Below are positions 1-8,200 of a stretch of 64,000 nucleotides of DNA, in pieces (the stretch's first letter is position 1; each line of letters begins with the position of its first letter). The position numbers were made by a program, and so were the translations under genes. Source of the DNA: Rothia nasimurium (GTDB taxonomy: Bacteria > Actinomycetota > Actinomycetes > Actinomycetales > Micrococcaceae); contig NZ_CP056080.1 in the NCBI RefSeq assembly GCF_014217215.1, forward strand, positions 2,170,001 through 2,234,000, written 5' to 3'. The notes under the pieces were generated by a model. It saw only the letters and a program-made list of their open reading frames with translations, searched no databases and was not told the origin of the DNA.

Positions 1-281
1 GCGTAGGGGCTGAGGAACTTACCGGCGATGGTGCCAAAGCCGCCGCGTACGGGGTAGCGCACGGCCATTTCACCGGCGCAGGCACCGATGATAGCGGCAA
101 TCAGTGAGCCGATGGCGTAGGAGACGATGACGGCCGGGCCCGCGATAGAGATAGCTGCGCCGGAGCCCAAAAAGAGGCCGGTACCCACGGCGAGGCCGAG
201 GGCAATCATGGTGAGCTGGCCGTGGGAGAGGGCGCGGCTGAGGTTGCCGCCCTCCTGCTGGCCGGTGGTGGTTGATGCCAC
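1..281 (-). CDS. Amino-acid permease (APC superfamily), N-terminal part
   Basis: N-terminal ~93 residues of an inner-membrane amino-acid transporter; the rest lies outside the window. Translating the minus strand from the GTG at 279-281 gives a short hydrophilic leader, then LSRALSHGQLTMIALG and VGTGLFLGSG. These are the conserved start and first membrane segment of the AAT/APC amino-acid permease family. A second hydrophobic segment follows and then GEMAVRYPVRGGFG, typical of the TM2-TM3 region. An AGGGAGG ribosome-binding site lies just upstream (about 287-294 on the plus strand), which fixes the start. Family membership is clear; the substrate cannot be told from this fragment. Confidence 0.8.
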   Translation of the reverse strand, partial: MASTTTGQQEGGNLSRALSHGQLTMIALGLAVGTGLFLGSGAAISIAGPAVIVSYAIGSLIAAIIGACAGEMAVRYPVRGGFGTIAGKFLSPY

Positions 282-448
282 GGGTGCCCTCCCTTTCAAG
301 AGAGTGTGGTGTATGCAATGAACCGAAAGTTTACACAGGTTTTCTGAGGGAAAACCGGTCTTCAGTGCTCACCATTGTGCAGTGAGAGACGCATCACCCT
401 CTTGGTGGCAGGTGCAGGGCACTTGGCGGGCAGTGCGCAGTACTCGCC

Positions 449-1159
449 CTAGGGGGCGGGGCTGTAGGTGGGTTCCTTGCGCTTGAACCAGCCGATGACG
501 GGGTAGGTGATGGGCAGCAGGAGTAGCTCTACGGCGCACTTGTATACGTAGCCCACGATGACGTAGTTGAGGAAGTCGCCGAAACTTGTAATTCCAATAA
601 TGGGGGCGGCGATGGAGCAGAAGATGATGGTGTCAGCCAGTTCGCCGACCAGGGTTGAACCCATGAGTCGACCCCAGAGGTGGCGGCCGCCGGTTGCTGC
701 CTTGAGCTTCACCAGCACCCAGGAGTTCAGTAGCTGACCCGCCAGGAAGCCCAGCAGGGAGCCCGCAAGAATCTGGGGCACGGGGCCCAGTACGGTTTCA
801 AGAGCAGCCTGCCCTTCGTAGAAGTCGGCTGCGGGTAGAGCGATGAGTACCCAGAAGCTAGCGGCGGCAACGGCAGCGGCAACGAAGCTGGCGATAATGG
901 CGCGGCGGGCTAGTTTAAAGCCGTAAATTTCGCTGATCACATCGCCCAGTACGTAGGCCAGGGGGAAGAGGAAGAAGCCGCCGTCGGTGATGATTGGTCC
1001 GAAGGTGACGCCCTTGGTAGCCCCAATGTTAGAGAGGATAAAGACCACGCAGGTGGCTGCCAGAAGCAGATCGTAGTAGGTGCGGGTGGGGCGGGCGAAG
1101 CTGGTATCGGCGCCCTGCTTGTGGGCGGACGCCGGTGAGCTGGTGGGAGGTGTAGACAC
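449..1159 (-). CDS. Queuosine precursor transporter (VUT/YhhQ family)
   Basis: A ~236-residue integral membrane protein of the YhhQ/VUT family. Family members import queuosine precursors (preQ0/preQ1) used for tRNA wobble modification. The sequence shows several hydrophobic helices, the family-typical ATKGVTFG and TDGGFFLFPLAYVLGDVISE stretch, and LVGELADTIIF in the second half. The open frame extends upstream to 1249. The GTG at 1157-1159 is preferred because AGGGG sits six bases upstream and because the extra residues (ending STQGIT) do not look conserved. No other queuosine genes are visible in the window, which fits a salvage-only role. Function is known from the family; it is inferred here. 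Confidence 0.8.
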   Translation of the reverse strand: MSTPPTSSPASAHKQGADTSFARPTRTYYDLLLAATCVVFILSNIGATKGVTFGPIITDGGFFLFPLAYVLGDVISEIYGFKLARRAIIASFVAAAVAAASFWVLIALPAADFYEGQAALETVLGPVPQILAGSLLGFLAGQLLNSWVLVKLKAATGGRHLWGRLMGSTLVGELADTIIFCSIAAPIIGITSFGDFLNYVIVGYVYKCAVELLLLPITYPVIGWFKRKEPTYSPAP

Positions 1160-1323
1160 AGTTATCCCCTGGGTTGAGTATCGGTTTGAAGAGTGCCCAC
1201 CTGCCACCTGGGCGCCCACTAGCTTACCGATTTTTAGGCAACCCCGCACGATTTACCGGGGGTGGGGTGGTGTGGGGTGGGGCGCAGTGGCGTCCGCACC
1301 GGTGGACCAGTGGTAGGTTTTGC

Positions 1324-1386
1324 TGACAGTTTGCTGGGTTCTGTCGTGAAAAATAGGTTTTAGTGACAGATAGCGGTAAGGTGTCA
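1324..1386. promoter_or_regulatory. Two tandem operator-like palindromes before the TetR gene
   Basis: Two sites with the same architecture, TGACA-N13-TGTC[AG], lie at 1324-1346 and 1364-1386, exactly 40 bp apart (close to four helical turns). The second ends 2 bp before the ATG at 1389. Each is preceded by a GTTTT-type stretch. The equal arms, equal spacing and position suggest autoregulation by the TetR protein encoded immediately downstream, possibly also of the divergent transporter gene. The sites are seen in the sequence; their binding partner is inferred. Confidence 0.6.
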
Positions 1387-1388
1387 TT

Positions 1389-2057
1389 ATGCCTCGAATT
1401 ACCGCCGCCACCAACGCCGCCCAGCGCGAGAACACCAAGCGCGCTATTCTCGATTCCTTCGGCCGTCTGCTCTACGAGCGCGGCCTGCCCGGCCTCACCA
1501 TGACCCACGTGGCTAAGACCGCCGGCATCGGCCGCACCGCGGTCTACAACTACTTTGCCGACATGGGTGAACTGCTCATTGCCTATGCTCTGGATGAGAC
1601 CGGACGTTTCCTCACCGAGCTGCGCGAGGCCCTGGCCGGGGTAGAGAACCCCATCGACCAGCTGGCTGTCTACGCGCGCCTGCAGATTGAGGACCTTTCC
1701 CGCCGCCACATGCCTCCCGGCCCCGCTATGCGGTCGGTCCTTTCACCCGAGGCGTTTGCCAAGCTGGGCGATCACGTGCGCGAGCTTCAGATAGTTCTGG
1801 CAGGCATTCTTTCTGCGGCGATTGAGCGCGGCTACCTGCCCGAGAACGACATCCGCGAGCTGGCACAGCTGGTTCACGGCTCCTTATCATCCAGCGCCGA
1901 CCGCACCGATGAGGCCAGCGACAGAGCAGCCCGCGAGCGCCACATTGAGAACACGATTCGCTTTATTCAGCTGGGTCTGGGTGCACGCTTTGATGAGAGC
2001 GGGCGGCCCGTCCGCCTGGACGGCACCCCCGAGGTGCACCTGGTAGCTGCTTCCTAG
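1389..2057 (+). CDS. TetR/AcrR family transcriptional regulator
   Basis: A 222-residue one-component repressor-type protein. The N-terminal ~60 residues have the TetR helix-turn-helix: ILDSFGRLLYERGLPGLTM, THVAKTAGIGRTAVYNYFADMGEL. The rest is helical with no recognisable ligand signature. It lies divergently from the queuosine-precursor transporter and directly after two TGACA-N13-TGTC[AG] palindromes that reach to within 2 bp of its start, so autoregulation is likely. There is no obvious Shine-Dalgarno, because the operator occupies that place. The ligand and regulon are unknown. Confidence 0.85.
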   Translation: MPRITAATNAAQRENTKRAILDSFGRLLYERGLPGLTMTHVAKTAGIGRTAVYNYFADMGELLIAYALDETGRFLTELREALAGVENPIDQLAVYARLQIEDLSRRHMPPGPAMRSVLSPEAFAKLGDHVRELQIVLAGILSAAIERGYLPENDIRELAQLVHGSLSSSADRTDEASDRAARERHIENTIRFIQLGLGARFDESGRPVRLDGTPEVHLVAAS

Positions 2058-2072
2058 CTGTAACTGACACCC

Positions 2073-2396
2073 CTAGCCCTGGGCCAGCAGCGAGGGGGCG
2101 AGGGAGTCGAGGTCGAGCACGCGGGCGTACATGACGGCTCGGCGCTGCAGGGCGGTGCGCAGGGCGCGGTGGACGCCGTCTTCGAGGTAGAGCTCACCCC
2201 GATAGCGCACCACGTGGGGGAAGAGATCCCCGTAGAAGGTGGAGTCTTCGGCCAGTAGGGTTTCAAGGTTGAGGTTTTTCTGCGTGGTGATGAGACGATC
2301 GAGGCGCACCTGCGAGGGCGCAATGGAGCCCCAGGTACGCTGAGTAAGCCCGTGGTCGGGGTAAGGGCGCGTGTCACCTACACCTTTGAAAATCAT
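2073..2396 (-). CDS. Conserved small actinobacterial protein, unknown function
   Basis: A 107-residue soluble protein beginning MIFKGVGDTRPYPDHG. I recognise this pattern from actinobacterial hypothetical proteins. The arrangement VRLDRLITTQ ... FPHVVRYRGELYLEDGVHRALRTALQ, with GVHRA/DGxHRA, is reminiscent of ParB/Srx-like folds, where the same motif contacts nucleotide, but this is only a resemblance. It is convergent with the upstream TetR gene. There is no ribosome-binding site: a TACAAT box ends seven bases before the ATG, so the transcript is probably leaderless. No function is claimed. Confidence 0.7.
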   Translation of the reverse strand: MIFKGVGDTRPYPDHGLTQRTWGSIAPSQVRLDRLITTQKNLNLETLLAEDSTFYGDLFPHVVRYRGELYLEDGVHRALRTALQRRAVMYARVLDLDSLAPSLLAQG

Positions 2397-2403
2397 GCGG
2401 TCT

Positions 2404-2409
2404 ATTGTA
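2404..2409 (-). promoter_or_regulatory. -10 box of a leaderless gene
   Basis: TACAAT on the minus strand is followed by seven bases and then the ATG at 2394-2396. Transcription would start at or next to the start codon. No clear -35 is seen. The context TACAATAGACC-CATG is almost the same as that of the gene starting at 10791. Confidence 0.5.
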
Positions 2410-2599
2410 CGCCGGGCACGGGCAGGCCCTGAGTAAAGCCCGGTGAGAATTGCCCCACCGGCACCCTAACATGACGCCGATCATATTCGTGACACTCTAT
2501 TACTTAAAGTCATGTTGACCTTATTTGCTTTGGTTGCCCGCGCGGTGTTTAATCGTGGCTATGCGCGGGTCACCCGGCCCGCCTGAGCCCAAGGACACC

Positions 2600-3700
2600 A
2601 TGCTTTACAAAAAACAGCTCACCGGCTCTCACGTGGGGCTTGTGGTGGGCAGCTTCGCTCCCCTGCACCGCGGCCACATTGACCAGATTCTGCGCGCCAA
2701 GAAGGAGAACCCCGGCGGCACCCTGGTGATTGTCGCGGGTTCCCAGCAGGACGCCGGGGAACAGGCAGGCATGAAGCACACCAAGCGCTACCGCTACGTG
2801 TCTGAGCACTTCAAGAACGATCCCCTGGTGATTGTCGACTCCCTCGACGAAACCAACCTCAGCACACCCGAGGCCTGGGCTAGCGCCCTGGACGGTTTCT
2901 GGGCTACCCACGTTGTGGCGGGCGCCGAGCGCCGCCTCTACCTACTCGATGATGAGCACATCACCCGTTTCCAAGCAGGGCATCAGGACGCAGACGGGCA
3001 GCAGGCCGTACGCCTGGCACCCTGCCAGCTGCCGGCGTCCGAACCGGACATCCGAGCCACCCCGCTCGCCCACTGGGACCTCATCGCCCCGCCCTTCCGC
3101 CGCTTCTTTACCCGCAACGTCCTGGTCTTGGGGGCCGCCTCAGGCGGAAAAACCACCCTGGTGGAGGACCTCGGCAAGCTCTACAACGCCCCCTACTCCT
3201 ACGAGTACGCGCGGGTCTACCAGGTCGAGGCCAACATCCGCGATGAAGACTACGACCTTCTGGACTACCAGAACGTGCTCACCGGCCAGTTCAACCTCAA
3301 CCGCGAAACCATCGACAACCCCGGCAACCGGGGGCTCACCCTCATGGACACCGACGCCATGGTCACCAAGGCCTACGCCGCCATGAGCGCCGCCGACCCC
3401 GCCAGCGAACTCAGCGAGACCGACTACGCCAAACTCCTACCCCTGGCCGATTCCCTGATTGCCAAGGCCCGCTGGGACCTCATTCTCTTCATCCCGCCGG
3501 TGGGGGCCTCTGGCTACACCCTCGACGGGTTCCGGTCGCAGACCAACAACTCCGATGACTACCTCAGCGAGATTTCCCGCATCATGCTGGCCGAAGTTGA
3601 GGCAGCCGGTCTGCTTGACCGCCTGGTGCTCCTCGACGGCGCCGACTACGCCGAGCGCTACGAGCAGGCCAAGGCCGCTATCGAACGCCTCCTCCCCTAA
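2600..3700 (+). CDS. nadR: NadR-like bifunctional NMN adenylyltransferase / ribosylnicotinamide kinase
   Basis: A 366-residue NAD-salvage enzyme predicted to phosphorylate nicotinamide riboside and adenylate NMN. The N-terminal domain has the nucleotidyl-transferase signature GSFAPLHRGHIDQI (about residues 16-29). The C-terminal domain starts with a P-loop, GAASGGKTTL (about residues 176-185), followed by YEYARVY and LMDTDAM, as in NadR kinase domains. No N-terminal helix-turn-helix is present, unlike the enterobacterial repressor form, so a regulatory role is not supported. The frame is open back to 2525, but the ATG at 2600 with AAGGA upstream is the better start. pnuC follows 30 bp downstream in the same direction, forming a riboside uptake-and-trapping pair. 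Confidence 0.85.
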   Translation: MLYKKQLTGSHVGLVVGSFAPLHRGHIDQILRAKKENPGGTLVIVAGSQQDAGEQAGMKHTKRYRYVSEHFKNDPLVIVDSLDETNLSTPEAWASALDGFWATHVVAGAERRLYLLDDEHITRFQAGHQDADGQQAVRLAPCQLPASEPDIRATPLAHWDLIAPPFRRFFTRNVLVLGAASGGKTTLVEDLGKLYNAPYSYEYARVYQVEANIRDEDYDLLDYQNVLTGQFNLNRETIDNPGNRGLTLMDTDAMVTKAYAAMSAADPASELSETDYAKLLPLADSLIAKARWDLILFIPPVGASGYTLDGFRSQTNNSDDYLSEISRIMLAEVEAAGLLDRLVLLDGADYAERYEQAKAAIERLLP

Positions 3701-3730
3701 CCCCTACCCCCGTCACCCGAAAGATTTATC

Positions 3731-4513
3731 ATGAGCGCACCCACCACCGGCCAAGCCCCGGTCAACCCCCTAGCCCGTCTTGCCAAGGCCACCTACACCG
3801 ACCTCTTCACCGGCTACACCCCCTTTGAGAAGGTCTTCTTCCCGGCCCTGATTCTGCTGCAGGTCGTGGTCAGTACCGTGGCCTTTGAGGGCTGGCTGAG
3901 CTTCATCACGGCCTTTGCGGGCATGGTCTGCGTGATTCTGGTGGGCAAGGGGCGCCTGTCGAACTACTTCTTCGGCATCGTGCAGAACGTGCCCTACCTA
4001 ATTCTGGCCTACCAGGCCTACTTCATCGGTGAAATCACCATCGCCGCCTTCTACGTGCTCACCCAGTTCTGGGGCCTCTACATGTGGCGCAAGAATATGC
4101 GGGCAGCCAAGGAGCAGTACGAGCTCAGCGGCGCGTCCGCCCTGGCACATGCCGCCGAGGGTACCCCGCTAGATGTGCAGACCCGCCGCCTGACTCTGCC
4201 CGCTATCGCGGGTGTGCTAGCGCTACTGGCCGCAGCATCGTGGGGCTACGGGGTGCTCCTTGACGGGTGGGGTTCCAACCAGCCCTACGTTGACGCCTTC
4301 ACCACCGTTATCGCCCTGATTTCGCAGGTGCTGATGGTCTACCGCTTCCGCGAACAGTGGGTCGGCTGGCTGGTACTAAACGCTGTGCAGATCTACCTGT
4401 GGTCAACCGTGGAGGGCGGCGGCAATATGGCCATCATGGCCATGTACCTGGGCTTTATCGCCAACTCGGTCTACGGCTGGTACAACTGGACCAAGCTGTC
4501 TCGCAAGAGCTAA
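3731..4513 (+). CDS. pnuC: Nicotinamide riboside/mononucleotide transporter PnuC
   Basis: A 260-residue membrane protein of the PnuC family, which imports nicotinamide riboside by facilitated diffusion. Diagnostic parts are VGKGRLSNYFFGIVQNVPY, the FWGLYMWRKN motif and, near the end, VQIYLWSTVEGGGNMAIMAM with SVYGWYNWTKL. About seven hydrophobic segments are visible, with a hydrophilic insertion near residues 125-155. It sits 30 bp after the nadR-like kinase gene, which would trap the imported riboside as NMN/NAD. Co-transcription is inferred from spacing. Confidence 0.9.
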   Translation: MSAPTTGQAPVNPLARLAKATYTDLFTGYTPFEKVFFPALILLQVVVSTVAFEGWLSFITAFAGMVCVILVGKGRLSNYFFGIVQNVPYLILAYQAYFIGEITIAAFYVLTQFWGLYMWRKNMRAAKEQYELSGASALAHAAEGTPLDVQTRRLTLPAIAGVLALLAAASWGYGVLLDGWGSNQPYVDAFTTVIALISQVLMVYRFREQWVGWLVLNAVQIYLWSTVEGGGNMAIMAMYLGFIANSVYGWYNWTKLSRKS

Positions 4514-4553
4514 ACCTAAAACTTACTGTCGCCTAGTGGGGCTTGTTCAAAAG

Positions 4554-4591
4554 CGGTTCCGCAGGCTCACGCTCACTGTCGACCCTCTCGC
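4554..4591. repeat. Dispersed intergenic repeat, copy A
   Basis: A stretch containing GGCTCACGCTCACTGTCGA and CCCTCTCGC recurs in inverted orientation at 62974-63010, with about 5 differences over ~37 bp (there GACTCACGCTCGCTGCCGA). Both copies lie in intergenic DNA close to gene ends. This suggests a family of short dispersed repeats in this genome. Confidence 0.55.
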
Positions 4592-4675
4592 GCGACTCGC
4601 TGCGAGTGCGGGGCGCCTGCCTACATCTCCAGCAAAATGCTCAGGATTCTGGCTATATACAAAGAATGTAGGCAA

Positions 4676-4717
4676 AGAAAAAGCCGGTTTCATCAAGTGG
4701 GCGATGAAACCGGCTTC
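4676..4717 (-). terminator. Rho-independent terminator of tRNA-Ser
   Basis: On the minus strand, AAGCCGGTTTCATC pairs with GATGAAACCGGCTT around a short loop and is followed by TTTTTCTTT. It begins three bases after the tRNA 3' end, so it should terminate the tRNA transcript. Confidence 0.85.
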
Positions 4718-4719
4718 AG

Positions 4720-4804
4720 CGGAGGATGGGGGATTTGAACCCCCGAGGGCGTGAACCCAACACGCGTTCCAGGCGTGCGCCATAGGCCGCTAGGCGAATC
4801 CTCC
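4720..4804 (-). tRNA. tRNA-Ser (anticodon GGA)
   Basis: The reverse strand folds as a class II tRNA. The acceptor arms are GGAGGAT and ATCCTCC with a G discriminator. The anticodon stem-loop ACGCCTGGAACGCGT carries anticodon GGA. The variable arm is long, and the T-arm is GGGGGTTCAAATCCCCC. The long variable arm and the G discriminator support serine. The CCA is not encoded. A strong terminator follows. Confidence 0.95.
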
Positions 4805-4979
4805 AGGCTGTTGCTTAGCTATTTGCATAGCTTCACGAAAGCGAACAGATACGAGCATACCCCATGCCCGGGCGTCCGCGCAAATTTATAGCCGTGGCGG
4901 GCGTGCTCACCCTCCCTTCAATCGCGCCCGGGGGCACCCCCATCCTTATCCTTACTTAAGAAGCTCTCTCTACCGCCCT

Positions 4980-5008
4980 TTGTTTTTCGTGGCGGCTTAG
5001 GGTACAGT
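4980..5008 (+). promoter_or_regulatory. Promoter of the SRP RNA
   Basis: TTGTTT (4980-4985), a 17-bp spacer, and TACAGT (5003-5008). The predicted start is at about 5013-5015, which is where the SRP RNA stem begins. Confidence 0.55.
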
Positions 5009-5012
5009 TGTT

Positions 5013-5103
5013 GGAGCCCCTTACGTGGCGTCATCTTGGAAAACTCCCCCAGGGCCGGAAGGCAGCAAGGGTATCTGGGCTCTGACGGGTGCGTAGGGGG
5101 TCT
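5013..5103 (+). ncRNA. ffs: 4.5S-type signal recognition particle RNA
   Basis: A roughly 90-nt hairpin RNA. The apical domain AGGGCCGGAAGGCAGCAAGGG (shown here only to its key GGAAGGCAGCAAGG part) is the universally conserved Ffh-binding helix 8 with GGAA tetraloop and asymmetric loop. The outer arms GCCCCTTACG and CGTAGGGGGT pair. It binds Ffh to form the signal recognition particle for co-translational membrane targeting. It lies directly upstream of dnaX, an arrangement frequent in Gram-positive bacteria. Confidence 0.92.
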
Positions 5104-5284
5104 TTATTTTGCCCGGCGCCTTTTACGCGAGCGTCCTTAAGCCTTTCGCGCACGGTTCTTAAAACGTCAGCCACCCCCACTACACTGTTAACCAGCACAC
5201 CCGGGGCGGCGAGCGCCTGATTCTTTCTCTTGCTTTTCTCCCTGGGCCGGGCTCAGTTTTTCTGCACTCAACCGAAGGTTTATT

Positions 5285-8188
5285 GTGAGCACTGCGCTGT
5301 ATCGCCGTTATCGCCCCGAGTCGTTTGCCGACGTTATCGGGCAGGAGCATGTCACCGAACCTCTCATGACTGCCCTTGAGAAGAACAGGGTGAACCACGC
5401 CTACCTGTTCTCGGGGCCGCGCGGGTGTGGCAAGACCACTTCGGCGCGTATTTTGGCGCGCTGCCTCAACTGTGCGGAGGGCCCCACCCCTACCCCGTGT
5501 GGTGTGTGTGAGTCCTGTAAGGAGCTTTCCCGCGACGGTGGCGGTTCCCTCGATGTGATTGAGATGGACGCCGCTAGCCACGGCGGTGTGGATCACGCCC
5601 GTGACCTGCGTGAACGCGCTACTTTTGCGCCGGTGCGTGACCGCTACAAGATTTTCATTATCGACGAGGCGCACATGGTCACCCGCGAGGGCTTTAACGC
5701 CCTGCTCAAGATCGTGGAAGAGCCCCCGACGCACATTAAGTTTATTTTTGCGACCACCGAGCCTAACAAGGTGCTCGGCACTATTCGTTCGCGTACCCAC
5801 CACTACCCCTTCCGCCTGGTGCCCCCGCAGATTCTGGGGGACTACCTGGCTAAGCTCTGCGCCGAAGAGGGTGTTAAGGTCGCCGATGGCGTACTGCCAC
5901 TGGTCGTCCGCGCCGGTGGCGGGTCGGTGCGTGACTCGCTGTCGATTCTTGACCAGCTCATGGCGGGTGCCTCTGACGAGCAGGGCATCTCCTACGACCT
6001 GGCTATTGCTCTGCTGGGCTTTACCCACGGCGAGTTGCTCGACGAGGTTATCGATGCTTTTGCTTCTGGTTCTGCCGCCGAGGTTTTCGCGTCGGTCGAT
6101 AGGGTGATTCAGACCGGCCAGGACCCCCGCCGCTTTGTGGAGGACCTGCTCGAGCGCTTCCGCGACCTCATTATTGTGAAGGCTGTGCCCGATTCGGCGG
6201 GTTCGATTCTGCGCGGCCTTGCCGCTGACCAGCTCGACCGTATGCGAGCTCAGGCTGAGCAGCTGGGTTCTGCTGAGCTGTCGCGGGCTGCAGACGTCAC
6301 CAATGAAGCCCTGAACGAGATGAGCGGGGCCATGAATCCCCAGCTTCACCTGGAGCTACTCTGCGCCCGCATTCTGCTGGCTGCCGGGGAGCAGGGCGTC
6401 GGTAACCTAGCTGCCCGCCTTGATCGGCTTGAGCGCAAGCTGGCGTCGGGGCAGTTCCCTGCGCCCGCGGGCGGTCATTCTGCACCGGCAGGTTCCGCTT
6501 CTGGCACCGGTTCGGACGCCGCCAGCCCCCTGGCACGCGCCCGGCAGCAGCTAGCCCAGCAGGGTGGCGCGCCTCTAGCCGCTGCCCCCGTGGCTGGGGC
6601 TCCTTTAGCGGGCGCTCCCTTGAGCGGTGCCCCGCTAGCAGGTCCGGGTGTTCCGCCGCTCGGTGGGCCCCCGCAGTCTGCCCAACCCAACCAATCTCCT
6701 CAGAGCGCCCAGCCCGTCCAGGCCGGGCAGCAGGCGTCCGCGCCGCTGGCGAACGCCCCGCAGGCCCAGCACTCCCCCGCGCCTCAGAGTCCAGCGCGGC
6801 CGGTGCCCGGTGAAAACACGGTCGATATGGTGGCGAACTCCTGGGCCGATGTAGTGGCTAAGGTGCCTGCCCCCTTTGCCCGGGCCCAGTTTGCCCTGTG
6901 TGAGCCGTCCAAGTTTGAAAACGGAGCCCTCTTCCTGCGGGCCGAGCTGCCCGTACTTAAGGCCGTCAAGGAGTACCTGCCCCAGCTTCAGCAGGCCCTC
7001 TTCCAGGTGCTGGGTCTGCAGGTTCAACTGCGCGGTGAAATCAAGAAGCCCGGCGACGGCGGCGATAGCCCCGGCGGTGGGCGCCCTGGCAGCGGACGTC
7101 CCGGCGGCCCCGGTGGGGCAGGCCCGTCAGGCGGAAACCCCGCCCCCGCATCTCAGGCATCCGCGCCCCAGGCTGCGAGCAGGCAGCCCGCTGCCGATGT
7201 CGCTGAGGGTCCGCGCGGTGGCGACCAGGCATGGGCAGCGCACGGCCAGCCCCGCTCACCGGAGCCTCCATCCTGGAGCCCCGATGACTGGAACAACCCC
7301 GTCACCTCCTGGTCGGTAGCAGCTATCCCCAGTGGTGATGCGGCCGAGGCCCCCGAGGAGCAGGCTCCCTCAGCCCCGCGTCTGCGCGTGATTGAGGGTG
7401 AGGCCGATCCCGTTGAGATCGCCAAGGCCCAGCACCCCTCCCGCGGCCCCCAGGAACAGCAGAATATTGCCCTGGCACGCGACACCGCCCAGGAGTCAGA
7501 GGACGCTGACCCCGCCTCCCAGGTGCCCCACGAGGATAGCCCACACGCGGTTTCCCTTGAGCCCGTCCCCACCAGTGAGGGCCTGGCCGAGCAGGGGCAT
7601 AAGGATGCCGACAACGCTGCCCTCCAAGAAGAGGCCAAGGGCGAGAGCAGCGCCGCACCCCAGGCTCAACACCAGAAACAGGCACCGACTCAGGCACCGA
7701 ACCAGGAGCCAGCCCAAGCACCGGCACAGAACCAGGCCCCGGTAGCCTACGAGTACGGTGACTACGACGGCGGCTACTTTGACGATGCCCCCGAGGACGA
7801 GCCCGAGTACGTTGCCGGGGTCGGCTACCATAAGGCTGAGGCTCCGCAGGCAGCGCCCCCTGCTAGCGCACCCCTAGCAGGCGCGCCCAGCGCCCCCGGT
7901 GCTCCCCTGGCACAGGCGGCGCAGGCCCAGGCGTCCGCGCCGCAGGCCACCGCCCAACAGCCCGGCGGTAAGAAGCTCTCCTTCCGCGAGCGCCACGCGG
8001 CGCAGATTGCGGCCGGCCAGCGGGCCGTCCAGCAGGCGCAGGCCCCCACCCCGGCAGAAGCCCCCGAGGACTTCACCCCCAGCGACGACGACGCCGCCCT
8101 TGAGTCGTCCGTGCTGATTGGCCAGCGGGCCGTTGAGAAGATTTTGGGCGGCAAAGTAATTGATGAGCAGCCCCTTCACCAGGGCTAA
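5285..8188 (+). CDS. dnaX: DNA polymerase III subunits gamma and tau
   Basis: Clamp-loader ATPase of the replisome. Residues 1-370 are the conserved AAA+ core. It carries the Walker A GPRGCGKT (44-51), a four-cysteine zinc module (C63, C72, C75, C78), the DEAH Walker B (near 125) and an FATTEP sensor region. At 967 residues it is much longer than the usual ~600-700. The excess is low-complexity Pro/Ala/Gln/Glu sequence, including GAPLAGAPLSGAPLAG near 437-452 and a long disordered stretch at ~630-900. A folded module at about 510-590 (NSWADVVAKV ... LQLRGEI-like) corresponds to tau domain III. The start is GTG at 5285. recR follows 12 bp downstream. No obvious A-rich frameshift site was seen, so separate gamma production is not supported. 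Confidence 0.93.
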   Translation: MSTALYRRYRPESFADVIGQEHVTEPLMTALEKNRVNHAYLFSGPRGCGKTTSARILARCLNCAEGPTPTPCGVCESCKELSRDGGGSLDVIEMDAASHGGVDHARDLRERATFAPVRDRYKIFIIDEAHMVTREGFNALLKIVEEPPTHIKFIFATTEPNKVLGTIRSRTHHYPFRLVPPQILGDYLAKLCAEEGVKVADGVLPLVVRAGGGSVRDSLSILDQLMAGASDEQGISYDLAIALLGFTHGELLDEVIDAFASGSAAEVFASVDRVIQTGQDPRRFVEDLLERFRDLIIVKAVPDSAGSILRGLAADQLDRMRAQAEQLGSAELSRAADVTNEALNEMSGAMNPQLHLELLCARILLAAGEQGVGNLAARLDRLERKLASGQFPAPAGGHSAPAGSASGTGSDAASPLARARQQLAQQGGAPLAAAPVAGAPLAGAPLSGAPLAGPGVPPLGGPPQSAQPNQSPQSAQPVQAGQQASAPLANAPQAQHSPAPQSPARPVPGENTVDMVANSWADVVAKVPAPFARAQFALCEPSKFENGALFLRAELPVLKAVKEYLPQLQQALFQVLGLQVQLRGEIKKPGDGGDSPGGGRPGSGRPGGPGGAGPSGGNPAPASQASAPQAASRQPAADVAEGPRGGDQAWAAHGQPRSPEPPSWSPDDWNNPVTSWSVAAIPSGDAAEAPEEQAPSAPRLRVIEGEADPVEIAKAQHPSRGPQEQQNIALARDTAQESEDADPASQVPHEDSPHAVSLEPVPTSEGLAEQGHKDADNAALQEEAKGESSAAPQAQHQKQAPTQAPNQEPAQAPAQNQAPVAYEYGDYDGGYFDDAPEDEPEYVAGVGYHKAEAPQAAPPASAPLAGAPSAPGAPLAQAAQAQASAPQATAQQPGGKKLSFRERHAAQIAAGQRAVQQAQAPTPAEAPEDFTPSDDDAALESSVLIGQRAVEKILGGKVIDEQPLHQG

Positions 8189-8200
8189 CAAGGAGTTTTT

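Noticed and set aside
449-1249. Full open frame of 266 residues for the queuosine-precursor transporter
   Set aside because: The first 30 residues are not family-like, and the GTG at 1157-1159 has a well-placed AGGGG; the shorter form is preferred.
5180-6349. 389-residue minus-strand frame over the dnaX start
   Set aside because: It is antisense to the conserved AAA+ core of dnaX and has no recognisable domain.
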